This document shows, one piece after another, positions 8,500 to 17,697 of a stretch of DNA of 64,000 bases. Origin of the DNA: Fredericiella sp963839515 (GTDB lineage: Bacteria; Chloroflexota; Anaerolineae; Caldilineales; Caldilineaceae); the NCBI GenBank assembly GCA_963839515.1, contig CAWIVN010000004.1:62001-126000 (forward strand). Reading direction: 5' to 3'. Numbering within the stretch: position 1 is the stretch's first letter; every line of letters starts with the position of its first letter. Below the pieces are notes generated by a model, which did no database searches, had not been told where the DNA came from, and saw nothing but the letters and a program-made list of their open reading frames with translations. The position numbers and the translations under genes were made by a program.

Positions 8500-9678
8500 A
8501 TGTCCGCACTTGCCGGTGCCTTGCGCAAAGCCGTCCACTTGCCTCCTGACCATTACCGCCGGCGCGTGGCGGCGATCCAGGATCGCATCGGCGCTGCGGG
8601 CTATGACGGCCTGCTCGTGCTCAATGCCGCCAACCTGATGTGGGCGACTGGTTTCTTCCACATTCCCAACGAGCGCCCGCTGGGTATTTACCTGCCCGCC
8701 CAGGGCTCACCGCTCTTTCTGGCCCCACTGCTGGAAAAGGAAAATGCGGAGGAAACGTGGATCGCCAACGTGCACTGCTATGACGAGTATCCCGGCGTCG
8801 TGCCGGCGGAAGTGTGGATGATGGATCAGATCGTCGGCGAACGGCTGGCTGTCGACGCCGCCGGCCACGCTGCCTTTGAATACATGCGACAGCGCAAGCC
8901 GCGCCTGGTGCTCGATGATACTATCCAGCGCCTGCGGTATCTCAAGAGCGAGGCCGAGATCGAACTGACGCGCCAGGCCGCCGCCTACGCAGATTTCGGG
9001 CTGGCGCTGGCGCGCGCCAGTGTCGCCGAAGGTCTGCGTGACGGCATTACCGAGCTTGATGTCGTCAAGGTAGTGCAGGCACAGACCACTGCGCGTATGC
9101 AAGCCCAATTGGAGGACCTGGTCAACTTCTATCGCGGCGCCGTAGCGCTGACGGCCCACACCGGTGCCCGCGGCGCACTGCCGCACGGCCACTCCGGTCC
9201 GCACCGTATAGAGCCTGGGCACACGCTTATCGTCGGTATCGGCGTCAAAGTGGGCGGCTATCACGCCGAGAGCGGCTGCACCTTTGTTGTGGGCGATCCT
9301 TCCCCGGACCAGCGGCGCTGCCTCGAGGCGACCTGGGCCTGCGACGAGGCTGCCCTGGCGGCGTTGCGGCCGGGCAACCGCTGTCACACCGTCAACGAAG
9401 CAGCTTGGACCGTGTTGCGCGACTACGGGTATGGTGACTTCATCCGCCATCGTATCGGCCATGGCATGGGTGTCGAGGGCCACGAGGCGCCGTGGCTGTC
9501 GCTGGGCGACGACACGGAACTGGCCCCTACCATGATCTTTTCCAATGAGCCCGGCATTTACCGTCCGGGGGTGGATGGCTATCGCATCATCGACTCGATG
9601 GTGGTGACGGAGACCGGCGGCGAGCGGCTCAGCCGTTACCTCAGCGAACATGGGCCGGACGACCGGGTCATTGCTTAG
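8500..9678 (+). CDS. Creatinase-like M24 family protein with altered metal site
   Basis: This 392-residue protein has the pita-bread fold of the M24 family (Xaa-Pro peptidase, creatinase): N-terminal creatinase domain (RRVAAIQDRIGAAGYDGLLVLN, NLMWATGF) and C-terminal catalytic domain (GHGMGVEGHEAPWL, SNEPGIYRPGVDGYRI). Metal ligands expected in aminopeptidases are changed: the first Asp is Gly in IVGIGVKVGGY, the second is Glu in HAESGCT, and the last Glu is Ile in YRIIDSM. The His and the EPGIY Glu remain. Creatinase, a metal-independent M24 enzyme, also has Glu at the second Asp position, so cleavage of a guanidino or amide C-N bond rather than a peptide is a fair inference. The ATG at 8500 (GAGG upstream) is chosen because the longer frame runs through the promoter and operator. 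Confidence 0.85.
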   Translation: MSALAGALRKAVHLPPDHYRRRVAAIQDRIGAAGYDGLLVLNAANLMWATGFFHIPNERPLGIYLPAQGSPLFLAPLLEKENAEETWIANVHCYDEYPGVVPAEVWMMDQIVGERLAVDAAGHAAFEYMRQRKPRLVLDDTIQRLRYLKSEAEIELTRQAAAYADFGLALARASVAEGLRDGITELDVVKVVQAQTTARMQAQLEDLVNFYRGAVALTAHTGARGALPHGHSGPHRIEPGHTLIVGIGVKVGGYHAESGCTFVVGDPSPDQRRCLEATWACDEAALAALRPGNRCHTVNEAAWTVLRDYGYGDFIRHRIGHGMGVEGHEAPWLSLGDDTELAPTMIFSNEPGIYRPGVDGYRIIDSMVVTETGGERLSRYLSEHGPDDRVIA

Positions 9679-9805
9679 GGGGAGGCTTCCAGGAAGGGTG
9701 CCCTCCAGGAAGGGTGTCCTCCTGGCACATGCAGGCAGCAATTAACTGGCACGCGTACTCGACAGCGCGCACGCTGTGAGCAAGAAAAAGAAAGAGGATT
9801 TTGTC

Positions 9806-11194
9806 ATGACTACCATCGCACCCGAACTGCAGGCAGCGTTTGACTGGATCGACGCACACGTGGACGAAGCGATTGCCGATCTGCAGCGGCTGGTGCAGCA
9901 GCCCAGTATCAGCGCCCAGGGGATCGGGCTTGACGAGTGCGCCAGCCTGGTGGTCGAGATGATGCATGCCGACGGGCTGCCGGCCACCGCGCACCAGATT
10001 CCCGGCGGCCCGCCCTGCGTCATCGGCCATGTGCCCAGCGCCGCAAGTAGCAAGACGCTGCTCGCCTATGCCCACTATGACGTGCAGCCGCCGGAGCCGG
10101 TGGAGAAGTGGACCTATCCGCCCTTTGGCGCCGTGGTGGACAAGGGCCGGCTGTGGGGGCGCGGGGCCACCGACAACAAGTCGGGGGTGCTGGCCTTTAT
10201 GAAAGGGGCCAAGGCGTGGCTGCGGACGCGCGGCGAGCTGCCCGTGGGCGTCAAGTTTTTTACTGAGGGCGAGGAGGAGATCGGGTCGATCCACCTCGGG
10301 CCGTTTATCGAGGCCAATCCCGAGCTCGTGCGCGCCGACGCCATGCACTGTCTTGACGGCGGCGTTGACCCCAGCGCCATGACGCCCGACATCGACCTGG
10401 GGCTCAAGAGCGTGCTCTTTATCGAGCTGGTCGCACGCGGCGCTAACGCCGACATTCACAGCCTCAACGCGCCGCTGGTGCCGCAGCCGGCCTGGGAGCT
10501 GGTGCGGGCGCTCAACACCCTGGTCGACGCCAACCGCCGCATCTTGATCGACGGCTGGTATGAGGGGCTGTGGGAGCTGGGCGAGGAGGAGTTGGAGCAG
10601 CTCGAGGCCAACGCCAGGCGCCTGGACCTCAACAAGCTCAAGCAGGAGTGGGGCATTGACCAGTTTGCGCTTGGCCGGGACGGCGTCGAGGCGATCAAGG
10701 CGCGCGCCTACGAGCCCACCTGCAACATCGCCGGGCTCACCTCCGGCTACCAGGGGGCGGGGAGCAAGACGATCGTGCCCAACGAGGCGCGGGCCAAGCT
10801 CGACATGCGGCTGCCGCCGCTGATCGACCCGGCCAAGGCGATCGAGAAGCTCAAGCGGCACCTCGTGGAGCGGGGCTTTGGCCACATCGAGGTCATCATC
10901 CGCGGGGGCACGCCCGAGCCGCCCTACAAGATCAGCGTCAAGGAAGACATCAGCCAGGCGGTCATCCGGGCGGCGACGACCGTCTTTGGCAAGCCGCCGG
11001 TCATCAACGGCGTGAGCGCCGAGGGCACGATCCTCAAGCACGTCTGGATGCCCACCGTGCTCACCGGCTTCGCCCAGCCCGACTGCAACCTGCACGCGCC
11101 GGACGAAAGCATCGACCTGGAGCACTACGTCAAGGGTATCAAGTATGCCGCCGCCATCATGTGGGAATACGGGCAGATGGAACGGGGACGCTAG
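9806..11194 (+). CDS. M20 family zinc peptidase/dipeptidase
   Basis: This 462-residue M20 metallohydrolase likely removes an amino acid from a dipeptide or N-acyl derivative in the cytoplasm. The di-zinc site is complete: AYAHYDVQPPEP (His, Asp), GRGATDNKSG (bridging Asp), EGEEEIGS (catalytic Glu pair), LDGG, and the C-terminal NLHAPDESID His. The lid/dimerisation domain lies in the middle (NADIHSLNAPLVPQPAWELV). The ATG at 9806 follows AGAGGA; an upstream GTG at 9776 would add a Lys-rich leader. It is a close paralogue of the next gene, four bases downstream, and is probably co-transcribed with the creatinase-like gene. Confidence 0.92.
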   Translation: MTTIAPELQAAFDWIDAHVDEAIADLQRLVQQPSISAQGIGLDECASLVVEMMHADGLPATAHQIPGGPPCVIGHVPSAASSKTLLAYAHYDVQPPEPVEKWTYPPFGAVVDKGRLWGRGATDNKSGVLAFMKGAKAWLRTRGELPVGVKFFTEGEEEIGSIHLGPFIEANPELVRADAMHCLDGGVDPSAMTPDIDLGLKSVLFIELVARGANADIHSLNAPLVPQPAWELVRALNTLVDANRRILIDGWYEGLWELGEEELEQLEANARRLDLNKLKQEWGIDQFALGRDGVEAIKARAYEPTCNIAGLTSGYQGAGSKTIVPNEARAKLDMRLPPLIDPAKAIEKLKRHLVERGFGHIEVIIRGGTPEPPYKISVKEDISQAVIRAATTVFGKPPVINGVSAEGTILKHVWMPTVLTGFAQPDCNLHAPDESIDLEHYVKGIKYAAAIMWEYGQMERGR

Positions 11195-11197
11195 GCC

Positions 11198-12572
11198 ATG
11201 CAGGACATATACAATTGGATCGACGCCCGCCGCGACGAGCTGGTGGCGGAGCTGCAGGAACTGTTGCGCCAGCCGAGCATCAGCGCACAAAATGTTGGGC
11301 TGGAGGAGTGCGCTGCGCTGCTGCGGGGGCAGATGATCGCCGACGGATTTGCCAACACCCGCATCCTGCCCGTGCCGGGGGCGCCGCCGCTGGTCTACGC
11401 CACGCAGGCAGCCGCAGACGCCGCCGCCAAGACACTGCTGTGCTACAGCCACTACGACGTGCAGCCGCCCGAGCCACTGGAGAAGTGGATCGACCCGCCC
11501 TTTAGCGCCGCCATCCGGGACGGCGTCATCTATGCCCGCGGGTGCGACCGACAACAAGTCGGGCGCGCTTTCGTTCGTACGCGCGGCGCAGGCCTTTAAC
11601 GAGATGCGTGGGGGGCCGCCCGTCAACCTCATCTTCTTTTGCGAGGGCGAGGAGGAGGTGGGCAGTCCACACCTGGCGCGCTGGGTCGCGGATCACCAGG
11701 ATCTCTGCGCCTGCGACGCCAGCATCGGGCTGGACGGGGGCGTGCATGCCACGTCGCAGCGCCCGGAGATTCAGCTGGGCATCAAGGCAATCCTGGCTGT
11801 CGAGCTGCGGGTGGCGAGCCACGGCATCGACTTCTGGAGCGGCCGCGCCCAGCTGCTGCAGGCGCGGGCGGCGACGTGGCGGCTGGTGCACTGTCTCAGC
11901 TCGATCTTCTCGCCCGAGGGGCGCATCCTGATCGACGGCTGGTATGACGACCTGCTGCCGCCCGATGCCGACGACCTATATTATCTGCGCGAGGAGCTCA
12001 AGTATTTTGACCGCCGGCAGTTGGCCGCGCAGCTGGGAGTGCGCGGGGAGTTTGCGTACGCCGACGACATCGAGCTGCTGAAGGCCATTCATTACGGCGC
12101 CTCGTGCAACATCGCGGGGCTGGCCGCCGGGTATGCGGGCGAGGGGATGAAGACCATCGTGCCCAGCGAGGCCGTCGCCAAGCTCGATTTTCGCTGCCCG
12201 CCCAAGCTCGAGCCTGCGGTGCAGATCCAGAAGCTGCAGGCGCACCTGCACAAGCACGGGTACGACGACGTCGAGATCCTTACGCACACCGTGCGCGGCA
12301 ACCCCTACAAGACGCCCGTCGCCGAGGCGATCAGCCAGGCCGTGATCCACGCCGCCGACCGCATCTGGGGCGAGCAGCCCGTCGTGCTCGGCGTCAGCAC
12401 GCAGGGGACGATCATGACCAGCGTGCCGCACCCGGCTGTCCTCAGCGGCTTTGGCGCGGCGCAGAACAACCTGCACGCGCCCAACGAGAACATGCCGATC
12501 GAGCGGTATATTCAAGGCATCAAGTACGCCGCCACGATCTTTCAGGAATTTGCCGACCGGACGCGGGCGTAG
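11198..12572 (+). pseudogene. M20 family peptidase, tandem paralogue, single-base frameshift
   Basis: The first part (MQDIYNWIDARRDELVAELQ through CYSHYDVQPPEPLEKW) and the second part (ATDNKSGALSF, FCEGEEEVGSPHLARW, NLHAPNENMPIERYI) are the two halves of an M20 enzyme in different frames. They join at GGG 11540-11542: removing one G restores YARGATDNKSG, matching the tandem paralogue, and gives a 457-residue protein against 462. All other M20 ligands are intact. The lesion is therefore recent or an assembly error; no other decay is visible. Its job would parallel that of the upstream gene. Confidence 0.88.
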
Positions 12573-12672
12573 GTTCATGTCCCCGGAACAATGGTCGTCG
12601 CCCCCGGAACATGAGATCGCCCAATAAGCATCATAGTGACCAGCCACGGGACTTTTCACAAAAGTGAGTCCT

Positions 12673-13062
12673 ATGCAATCTACATTCGATGAGACTGAGA
12701 TCCGCAGTGCTGAGCGCGCCCTCCAAAACGCGCTCCAATCCCCAGACGCAACCGCCTGGGTGTACCATTACACGGAGGATGCCTTGTTCGTAGGACCAGG
12801 TGCACCGGCTGTTCAGGGTCGGGAAGCCCTGCTCGCGATGGCCAAGGCAATGCAGCCGCTGTCGTCCGTGTCGATCGTGGCGCTGCGGACCGAGGGCAGC
12901 GGCAACATCGCCTACACATACGGTGAAGCCACCTGGGTGAATGGCCGCCCACCGAGCGCCGGCACAACCACGCACGTCCGCTTGGTCATCGTCTGGCGCA
13001 AAGAAGGGGATGGGATCTGGCGCGTTACGCAAGAGCTGCTCAATGCCGCACCGGCTGCCTAG
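12673..13062 (+). CDS. SnoaL/DUF4440-like NTF2-fold protein
   Basis: This small protein of about 129 residues matches the NTF2-like pattern of DUF4440/SnoaL proteins: an N-terminal helix (ETEIRSAERALQNALQSPDATAWVYHYTEDALFVGPGAPAVQGREAL) followed by beta strands ending VRLVIVWRKEGDGIWRVTQELLN. Members are often small-molecule binding or isomerase-like domains, frequently without known activity. The ATG at 12673 is chosen; GTG at 12664 is an alternative. It stands alone between the M20 pair and the SWIM operon, with no clear functional link. Confidence 0.78.
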   Translation: MQSTFDETEIRSAERALQNALQSPDATAWVYHYTEDALFVGPGAPAVQGREALLAMAKAMQPLSSVSIVALRTEGSGNIAYTYGEATWVNGRPPSAGTTTHVRLVIVWRKEGDGIWRVTQELLNAAPAA

Positions 13063-13236
13063 ACGCCCCACGCGGCCTCTTACCAGGCTAAGTAGGGTAT
13101 CTATGCCGGCAGACCAACGCGCGCTGCAATAACCAGTGTACAGAATTGGCATTCGACCGTCGAGTAGCCAGGTTCACGTTGTGTGGTAAGACGCCGTACA
13201 TGCCGGCCTAAAGCTGTCGGTGACGCCTCGGTCACG

Positions 13237-13245
13237 TGATATAAT
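13237..13245 (+). promoter_or_regulatory. Extended -10 promoter of the SWIM operon
   Basis: TGATATAAT is a perfect extended -10, 58 bases before the ATG at 13303. No good -35 is present, which is typical of extended -10 promoters. GTGAC-GCCTCG-GTCAC just upstream (about 13220-13235) is a short inverted repeat that could be an operator. The rest of 13063-13236 shows nothing recognisable. Confidence 0.55.
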
Positions 13246-13302
13246 ATCGCCAAGGGTCGCAGAAAGATCAATGTTGGCGCAGAATTTGGAGGCACCAGTG
13301 CA

Positions 13303-15207
13303 ATGGCTAGCGATGCTGATGTCACACTTGCGCAGCTCCGCGCCTGGGCCGGCGAGGCGGTCTTCAAGCGCGGGCAGGATTATGAGCGGCGCGGGCGGGT
13401 GCGCGAGCTTGCCGCCACTGCTGAGGGCGGGCTGGTCGCCTGGGTTCAGGGAAGCGAGCGCTACGCGACGCGGGTGTTCCTGCACGCGGATCAGCTCGCG
13501 TCGGACTGCACCTGCCCCTACGGCAGCAGCTGCAAGCACGCCGTCGCTGTGGCCCTGGCTTATCTCGCCCGCTCCGAGCAGGCGCAACCCTTGCCCGTCG
13601 TTCCGGCGAGCGATCCGCGCCTGGTCCTGCTGGAGCGCCAGGCCGCCGCTGCCACAGCGCTGGCCACGTTCACCGTAGACCCGGCCGCGCAGGAGGGCGC
13701 CGAACCAACCCGCAAGCCAACCCTCGCGGCATTCCTCGCCACCTATACCCAGGCCGAACTGGTAGCGCTGCTCATCGAGCTGGCTCAACGCTTCCCGGAG
13801 GTGCGCGCCGCCCTCGCGGTGCGTCAGATGCTGGCCAACGACAACGCCGACCAACTCGAGGCCGAGGTGCTCAGGCGGATCATCGCCGCCACGGCAGAGC
13901 CAGGCTGGCGCAATCATTGGGACGCGGATGGGTATACGCCAGATTACGGCCCAGTCCTCGACGGCCTCACACTCCTCCTCGAGCGTGGCCACGCCGACGC
14001 AGTCGTACGGCTCGGCGAGCATCTGCTGGAGGCTGGGATCAACCAGGTGGAGCAGAGCCACGACGAGGGCGAGACGGCCGCTGATCTCTCAGCGTGTCTC
14101 TCGGTCGTCTTCCAGGCGCTGCCCGCCTCGTCGCTTGAGCCTGACGAGCAGCTCACCTGGACGATCGACGCGCTGCTGCGCGACCCGTACGACCTGTGCG
14201 ACGGCGCGCAGGCGGTGCTTGAGCTCCCGTATCCGCCGGTGGCCTGGAGTATGGTTGCCGACGATCTGCTCAGCCGGCTCGCCGGCGTTCCGCTGGCAGC
14301 CGGCGACTTCTCGCGTGAGTATCGGCGGGGACAGTTGGCCGACTTCGCTATCCTGGCACTGGAGGCGGCGGGCCGCGATGAGGAGATCATCCCGCTCTGC
14401 GAGCGTGAGGCGGAAGGGGGCAGCGGCTACCAGCGTCTGGTCGAAAGGCTGCTGGCCGCCGGGCGTCAAGCAGAGGCCGAGCAGTGGGCACGCACAGGAA
14501 TTGCAGCAACGGCGCGCCAGTACCCTGGCCTTGCCGGCGCACTGCGCGAGTTGGTCTGCACCCTGCGCGGGGGGGCGGGCGACTGGGCAATGGTGGCGGC
14601 GCTGCGGGCTGAGGCGTTCTTCGCTACCCCATCCCTCCCGGCCCTGCGCGCGCTGGAGGCGGCGGCGGCGCAGGAAGGGGTTGGCCCGGCTGTGCGCGCG
14701 GCGGCGCTGTATTACCTGGAGAGCGGGCAGCTGCCTCAGCGGTTGGCGCGCAGCGCCGGCGAAACGAACATCCCGGCCTGGCCGCTCCCCGAGACGGGCA
14801 TCCCCCCCACCGAGCAGCGCTACCAGCTCCAGTTCCCGCAACTGGGTATCCTGATCGACTTGGCAATCAGTGAGGGCCAACCCGCCGAGGTACTGCGCTG
14901 GTACGATCGGCGCGGCCAGGCGCGGTATGTCCAGATCAACGCCGATGCGGTCGCCGACGCCGTAGCGAGGTCCTACCCCGAGCGAGCTGCGGCGATCTGG
15001 CAGGAGTTGGCCGAGGCGCGCATCGCGCAGACCAACGCGGCGGCATATGAGGCGGCGGCGCTGTTCCTGCGCAAGCTGCGGCGCGTGTGGACGGAGCACG
15101 AGAAGTCAGCGGAGTGGCGATCGTATGTGGAAGGACTGCGGGCGGCGAATAAGCGCAAACGGCGGCTGATAGAGACGCTGGACGCGCTGCTGGGCGAGCG
15201 AGGATGA
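13303..15207 (+). CDS. SWIM zinc-finger protein
   Basis: This 634-residue protein carries an N-terminal SWIM zinc finger, Cys69-x-Cys71-x5-Cys77-x-His79 (CTCPYGSSCKH), a motif associated with nucleic-acid or protein binding. The remainder is a long helical, Ala/Leu/Arg-rich region resembling solenoid repeats (for example QRLVERLLAAGRQAEAEQWARTGIAA), with a basic C-terminus (RVWTEHEKSAEWRSYVEGLRAANKRKRRLIETLD) typical of bacterial SWIM proteins. It is first of three closely linked genes; the next two overlap or nearly abut. Function is unassigned; a role in a nucleic-acid-linked complex is a guess from the motif. Confidence 0.85.
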   Translation: MASDADVTLAQLRAWAGEAVFKRGQDYERRGRVRELAATAEGGLVAWVQGSERYATRVFLHADQLASDCTCPYGSSCKHAVAVALAYLARSEQAQPLPVVPASDPRLVLLERQAAAATALATFTVDPAAQEGAEPTRKPTLAAFLATYTQAELVALLIELAQRFPEVRAALAVRQMLANDNADQLEAEVLRRIIAATAEPGWRNHWDADGYTPDYGPVLDGLTLLLERGHADAVVRLGEHLLEAGINQVEQSHDEGETAADLSACLSVVFQALPASSLEPDEQLTWTIDALLRDPYDLCDGAQAVLELPYPPVAWSMVADDLLSRLAGVPLAAGDFSREYRRGQLADFAILALEAAGRDEEIIPLCEREAEGGSGYQRLVERLLAAGRQAEAEQWARTGIAATARQYPGLAGALRELVCTLRGGAGDWAMVAALRAEAFFATPSLPALRALEAAAAQEGVGPAVRAAALYYLESGQLPQRLARSAGETNIPAWPLPETGIPPTEQRYQLQFPQLGILIDLAISEGQPAEVLRWYDRRGQARYVQINADAVADAVARSYPERAAAIWQELAEARIAQTNAAAYEAAALFLRKLRRVWTEHEKSAEWRSYVEGLRAANKRKRRLIETLDALLGERG

Positions 15208-15213
15208 ACGTCG

Positions 15214-15498
15214 ATGAGTATTCTGGTGGTCATGCTCCTGATCTTTGTGGTCATATTGGCGGTATTGCTCGGGCTGAGCGTCGGTGTCGCCCTCCTGATC
15301 ATATGGCTGCTGCCGGCGGTGGGTCTGGGGATGGCGCTGCTCGTGGCGGTAATTGCCGTGGGCCAGGCGATGCTGATCTTCGGGCGGCTGATGAATACAT
15401 TACCGGAAAGCCCTGAGCCGGAAGGCGAGAGCCAGCCGCCGATCGTCATCCTCGACCGTGAGGTTACGCTGCCGCGCCGGCGGCGAAAGGGGGCATAA
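15214..15498 (+). CDS. Small two-segment membrane protein in SWIM operon
   Basis: This 94-residue protein has two strongly hydrophobic segments (about residues 1-30 and 33-60, rich in Leu/Val/Ile/Gly) followed by an acidic-to-basic tail ending LPRRRRKGA, which by the positive-inside rule is cytoplasmic. It starts six bases after the SWIM gene stop, with GAGG upstream, and its stop overlaps the next start (TAATG). No family was recognised. Co-occurrence with the SWIM protein suggests a membrane partner. Confidence 0.72.
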   Translation: MSILVVMLLIFVVILAVLLGLSVGVALLIIWLLPAVGLGMALLVAVIAVGQAMLIFGRLMNTLPESPEPEGESQPPIVILDREVTLPRRRRKGA

Positions 15499-15863
15499 TG
15501 GGATCAACGTTGCGCCAGTCCCCAAAACACATCAGGCGGCTGATCCGCGAGTATGCGGCGCGGGCCTACGAGGCCGAGCTTGGCCGGGCACTCGGCGAGC
15601 TGGAGCAGCAGTTCACCCTCTGGCGCGGTGGTCAGATCAGCGCCGGCGAGCTCAGTGACCGCATCCATGCCTTTCACCAGGGCCCGAGCCGCGAGCTGTG
15701 GGGACGGTACAATGCTGGCATCGAAGATGCCCTGGTCGCCCACGCGATCGTGACCGGCCTACTGCCCCGTGAGACGATCCCTGCCGAATTGCTGGCGGCG
15801 CTCCAGCCGACCATGGCCTTCTACGAACGCGAGCACGGCGCGCCGGAGCAGGAAACCGAATAA
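15498..15863 (+). CDS. Conserved-looking hypothetical protein, third gene of SWIM operon
   Basis: This 121-residue soluble, helical protein begins HIRRLIREYAARAYEAELGRALGELEQQF and continues WRGGQISAGELSDRIHAFHQGPSRELWGRYN. That pattern of an N-terminal helical pair and a Gly-Glu-Leu-Ser turn resembles small proteins found beside SWIM genes, but no named domain was identified. Translation is probably coupled to the membrane protein through the TAATG overlap. Confidence 0.72.
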   Translation: MGSTLRQSPKHIRRLIREYAARAYEAELGRALGELEQQFTLWRGGQISAGELSDRIHAFHQGPSRELWGRYNAGIEDALVAHAIVTGLLPRETIPAELLAALQPTMAFYEREHGAPEQETE

Positions 15864-16314
15864 AAGGCCACAGCGTCACGCGTGACCAGGTGGCGCCGTG
15901 CACTGCACTGCGATCCCGGCAACCCAGCCTGTGACCTTGCCGGGGGCGCGGCCGGCGACGATAGCGGCGGCCATGATGGGCGGCGACAGCGGGCCTGGCA
16001 CTGACGAGCATGTCGTTCCGTGAGCGGTCGACTTCCGGCAGATGGTAGCGCTGCTGCATGCCGAGTATGGCAGCCAGGGGCGACTGATTCTTTGCGGCTT
16101 GGCAGCCGGAGACGGTGCCCAGCCCGTCGGGGCAAGGAGACCCCTTCTACGGGGCGCCGCCCGAGAATGCGGGGCCTGCCGGCGGCCCGGTGCTGCGCTG
16201 CAAGCAGCGCCTTGCGCACGAAGGCGTGCGCACTAGACAAGATTGCGCCCCACGAGGAGGCGGAGCAAACGAGAGGCCGCGCGGGCGCACGCAGCGTTCA
16301 ACGGCCGACGCAGT
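15864..16314. other. 450-base region without a recognisable gene
   Basis: Between the convergent SWIM operon and the amidohydrolase operon. It contains a perfect 12-bp palindrome GTCACGCGTGAC (15875-15886) 11 bases after the last SWIM-operon stop. Short open frames on both strands have no recognisable similarity and no ribosome sites. It may be a decayed gene or a simple convergent spacer. Confidence 0.5.
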
Positions 16315-16328
16315 TTAGGCGTCGGCCG
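16302..16328 (-). terminator. Hairpin over the stop codon of the minus-strand operon
   Basis: CGGCCGACGC and its exact complement GCGTCGGCCG flank a 7-base loop that contains the TAA stop of the amidohydrolase gene. There is no T-run, so this is only a possible transcript end for the long minus-strand operon. Confidence 0.4.
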
Positions 16329-17697
16329 GGCGAACGAAGCGGCCGTCGCCGGGGGTGCCGGTGATCTGGCCGTCGCGGTAGACGACTTTGCCGTTGACGA
16401 TTGTGGCCTGGACGCCCCCGCGTACGGGGCGTCCGTGGTAGAGGCGATCGATGGCCTTGGCCTTGGAGAACCAGCGGCTGCTGTCGATGGTGCCGGCGGG
16501 CTCCGGCGCATAGACCAGGAGGTCGGCGATCGAACCGACCTGGAGGGTGCCCCGCTCGGGGTAGAGGTTGAAGAGGCGCGCCGGCTGCGCGGCGATGAGA
16601 CGAACGGCCCAGGGCAGGCTCATGCGGCCGCCCAACGCCTCGCTCAGGACAAAGGGGACCAGCGCCTCGACGCCGGGCGAGCCGATCGCCGCCGTCCAGA
16701 TGTTGCCCATGCCGCGTTCTTTTTCCTCGAGGGTGAAGGGGCTGTGGTCCGTCGTGATGGCCAGCAGCGCCCCCGAAAAGAGCCCACGCCAGAGCGCTTC
16801 CTGGTCCGCCGCCGTGCGCAGGGGCGGCTTGATCATCGCAAAGGGGCCCAGGCGGTCCATGTCGGCGGCCGTAAAAAGGAGGTAGTGCGGGCAGGTCTCG
16901 CCGGTCATGGGCAGCCCCGCCGCCTGCGCCGTCACCAGCGCGTCGAGGGCCGCGGCACAGGAGACGTGGGCGATGTGCACGTGCGTGTTCACGTCGCGGC
17001 ACATGACGGCCAGCTGGGCGACGCTCATGGCTTCGACCACGGGCGGTCGGCTGGCGACAAAGGCCGCGGGGTCGGTGCGGCCCGTGGCCTTCATGCGCCC
17101 CTCGAAGAGCTGGATCAGCCGCTCGTTTTCGGCATGAAATGAGACCAGCCGGCCGGTCTCCTTGATCAGCTCGAGGGCGCGGTAGATCTGGTCTTCCTGG
17201 TCGATGCAGATGCCCAGGAACTCGTCCTCGCGCCCCTTGGGCGCCGCATGCGTAAAGACCTTGAAGCCGCAGGCGCCCTCTTCCGCCATTCCGAGCACTT
17301 CGTCCCGGTCGAGCAGGCCGGGCGCACCGTAGAGGCCAAAGTTGACATAAGATTCGGCTTCACCCAGGGTGCGGCGGTTGATCAGGATGTCGCGGCGTGC
17401 ACAGCCCGGCACGCTGATGGGCATCTCGAGTACCGTTGTAACGCCCCCTGCGGCTGCCGCCTGTGTCTCTGTGATAAAGGTGCCGCGCTGCGGGTGGCCG
17501 GGCGCGCGCACGTGGAAGTGGATGTCGATTGCCCCTGGCAGCAGCAGACAGCCGTCCGCTGCCAGTTCGGTGCGTGCCGGTGGCAAACTGCCCGGTTGCG
17601 TGATGACGGCGATGCGCCCACCTTCGACGCCCAGGTCGCCGGAAAAAACCGCTTGTTCGGTGACGAGTGTGGCTCCCTTGATGGCTAGGTCGAGCAT
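16315..17697 (-). CDS. Dihydroorotase/hydantoinase/allantoinase-like cyclic amidohydrolase
   Basis: This 460-residue enzyme belongs to the binuclear-metal amidohydrolase group that opens cyclic amides (dihydroorotate, hydantoins, allantoin). All metal ligands are present: IDIHFHVRAPGH (HxH), the carbamylatable Lys in GFKVF, SFHAEN, HIAHVS and ITTDHSPF. The N-terminal beta-sandwich strand (LDLAIKGATLVTEQAVFSGD) and C-terminal VNGKVVYRDGQITG complete it. Its ATG lies 13 bases inside the preceding M20 gene, so the two are translationally coupled and probably act in sequence: ring opening, then removal of an acyl or carbamoyl group. Pyrimidine genes are absent nearby, so a catabolic role is favoured over PyrC. 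Confidence 0.88.
   Translation of the reverse strand: MLDLAIKGATLVTEQAVFSGDLGVEGGRIAVITQPGSLPPARTELAADGCLLLPGAIDIHFHVRAPGHPQRGTFITETQAAAAGGVTTVLEMPISVPGCARRDILINRRTLGEAESYVNFGLYGAPGLLDRDEVLGMAEEGACGFKVFTHAAPKGREDEFLGICIDQEDQIYRALELIKETGRLVSFHAENERLIQLFEGRMKATGRTDPAAFVASRPPVVEAMSVAQLAVMCRDVNTHVHIAHVSCAAALDALVTAQAAGLPMTGETCPHYLLFTAADMDRLGPFAMIKPPLRTAADQEALWRGLFSGALLAITTDHSPFTLEEKERGMGNIWTAAIGSPGVEALVPFVLSEALGGRMSLPWAVRLIAAQPARLFNLYPERGTLQVGSIADLLVYAPEPAGTIDSSRWFSKAKAIDRLYHGRPVRGGVQATIVNGKVVYRDGQITGTPGDGRFVRPADA

Noticed and set aside
9668..11632. 654-codon open frame on the minus strand
   Set aside because: It lies wholly antisense to the M20 genes, has no ribosome site and no recognisable domain; a shadow of GC-rich coding sequence.
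15898..16236. Short plus- and minus-strand frames in the gap after the SWIM operon
   Set aside because: Arg/Gly/Ala-rich translations, no start signals and no similarity recognised.
16315..17697. Pyrimidine biosynthetic dihydroorotase (pyrC)
   Set aside because: No other pyrimidine gene is nearby, and coupling to an M20 deacylase in a catabolic operon favours a hydantoinase or allantoinase-like role.
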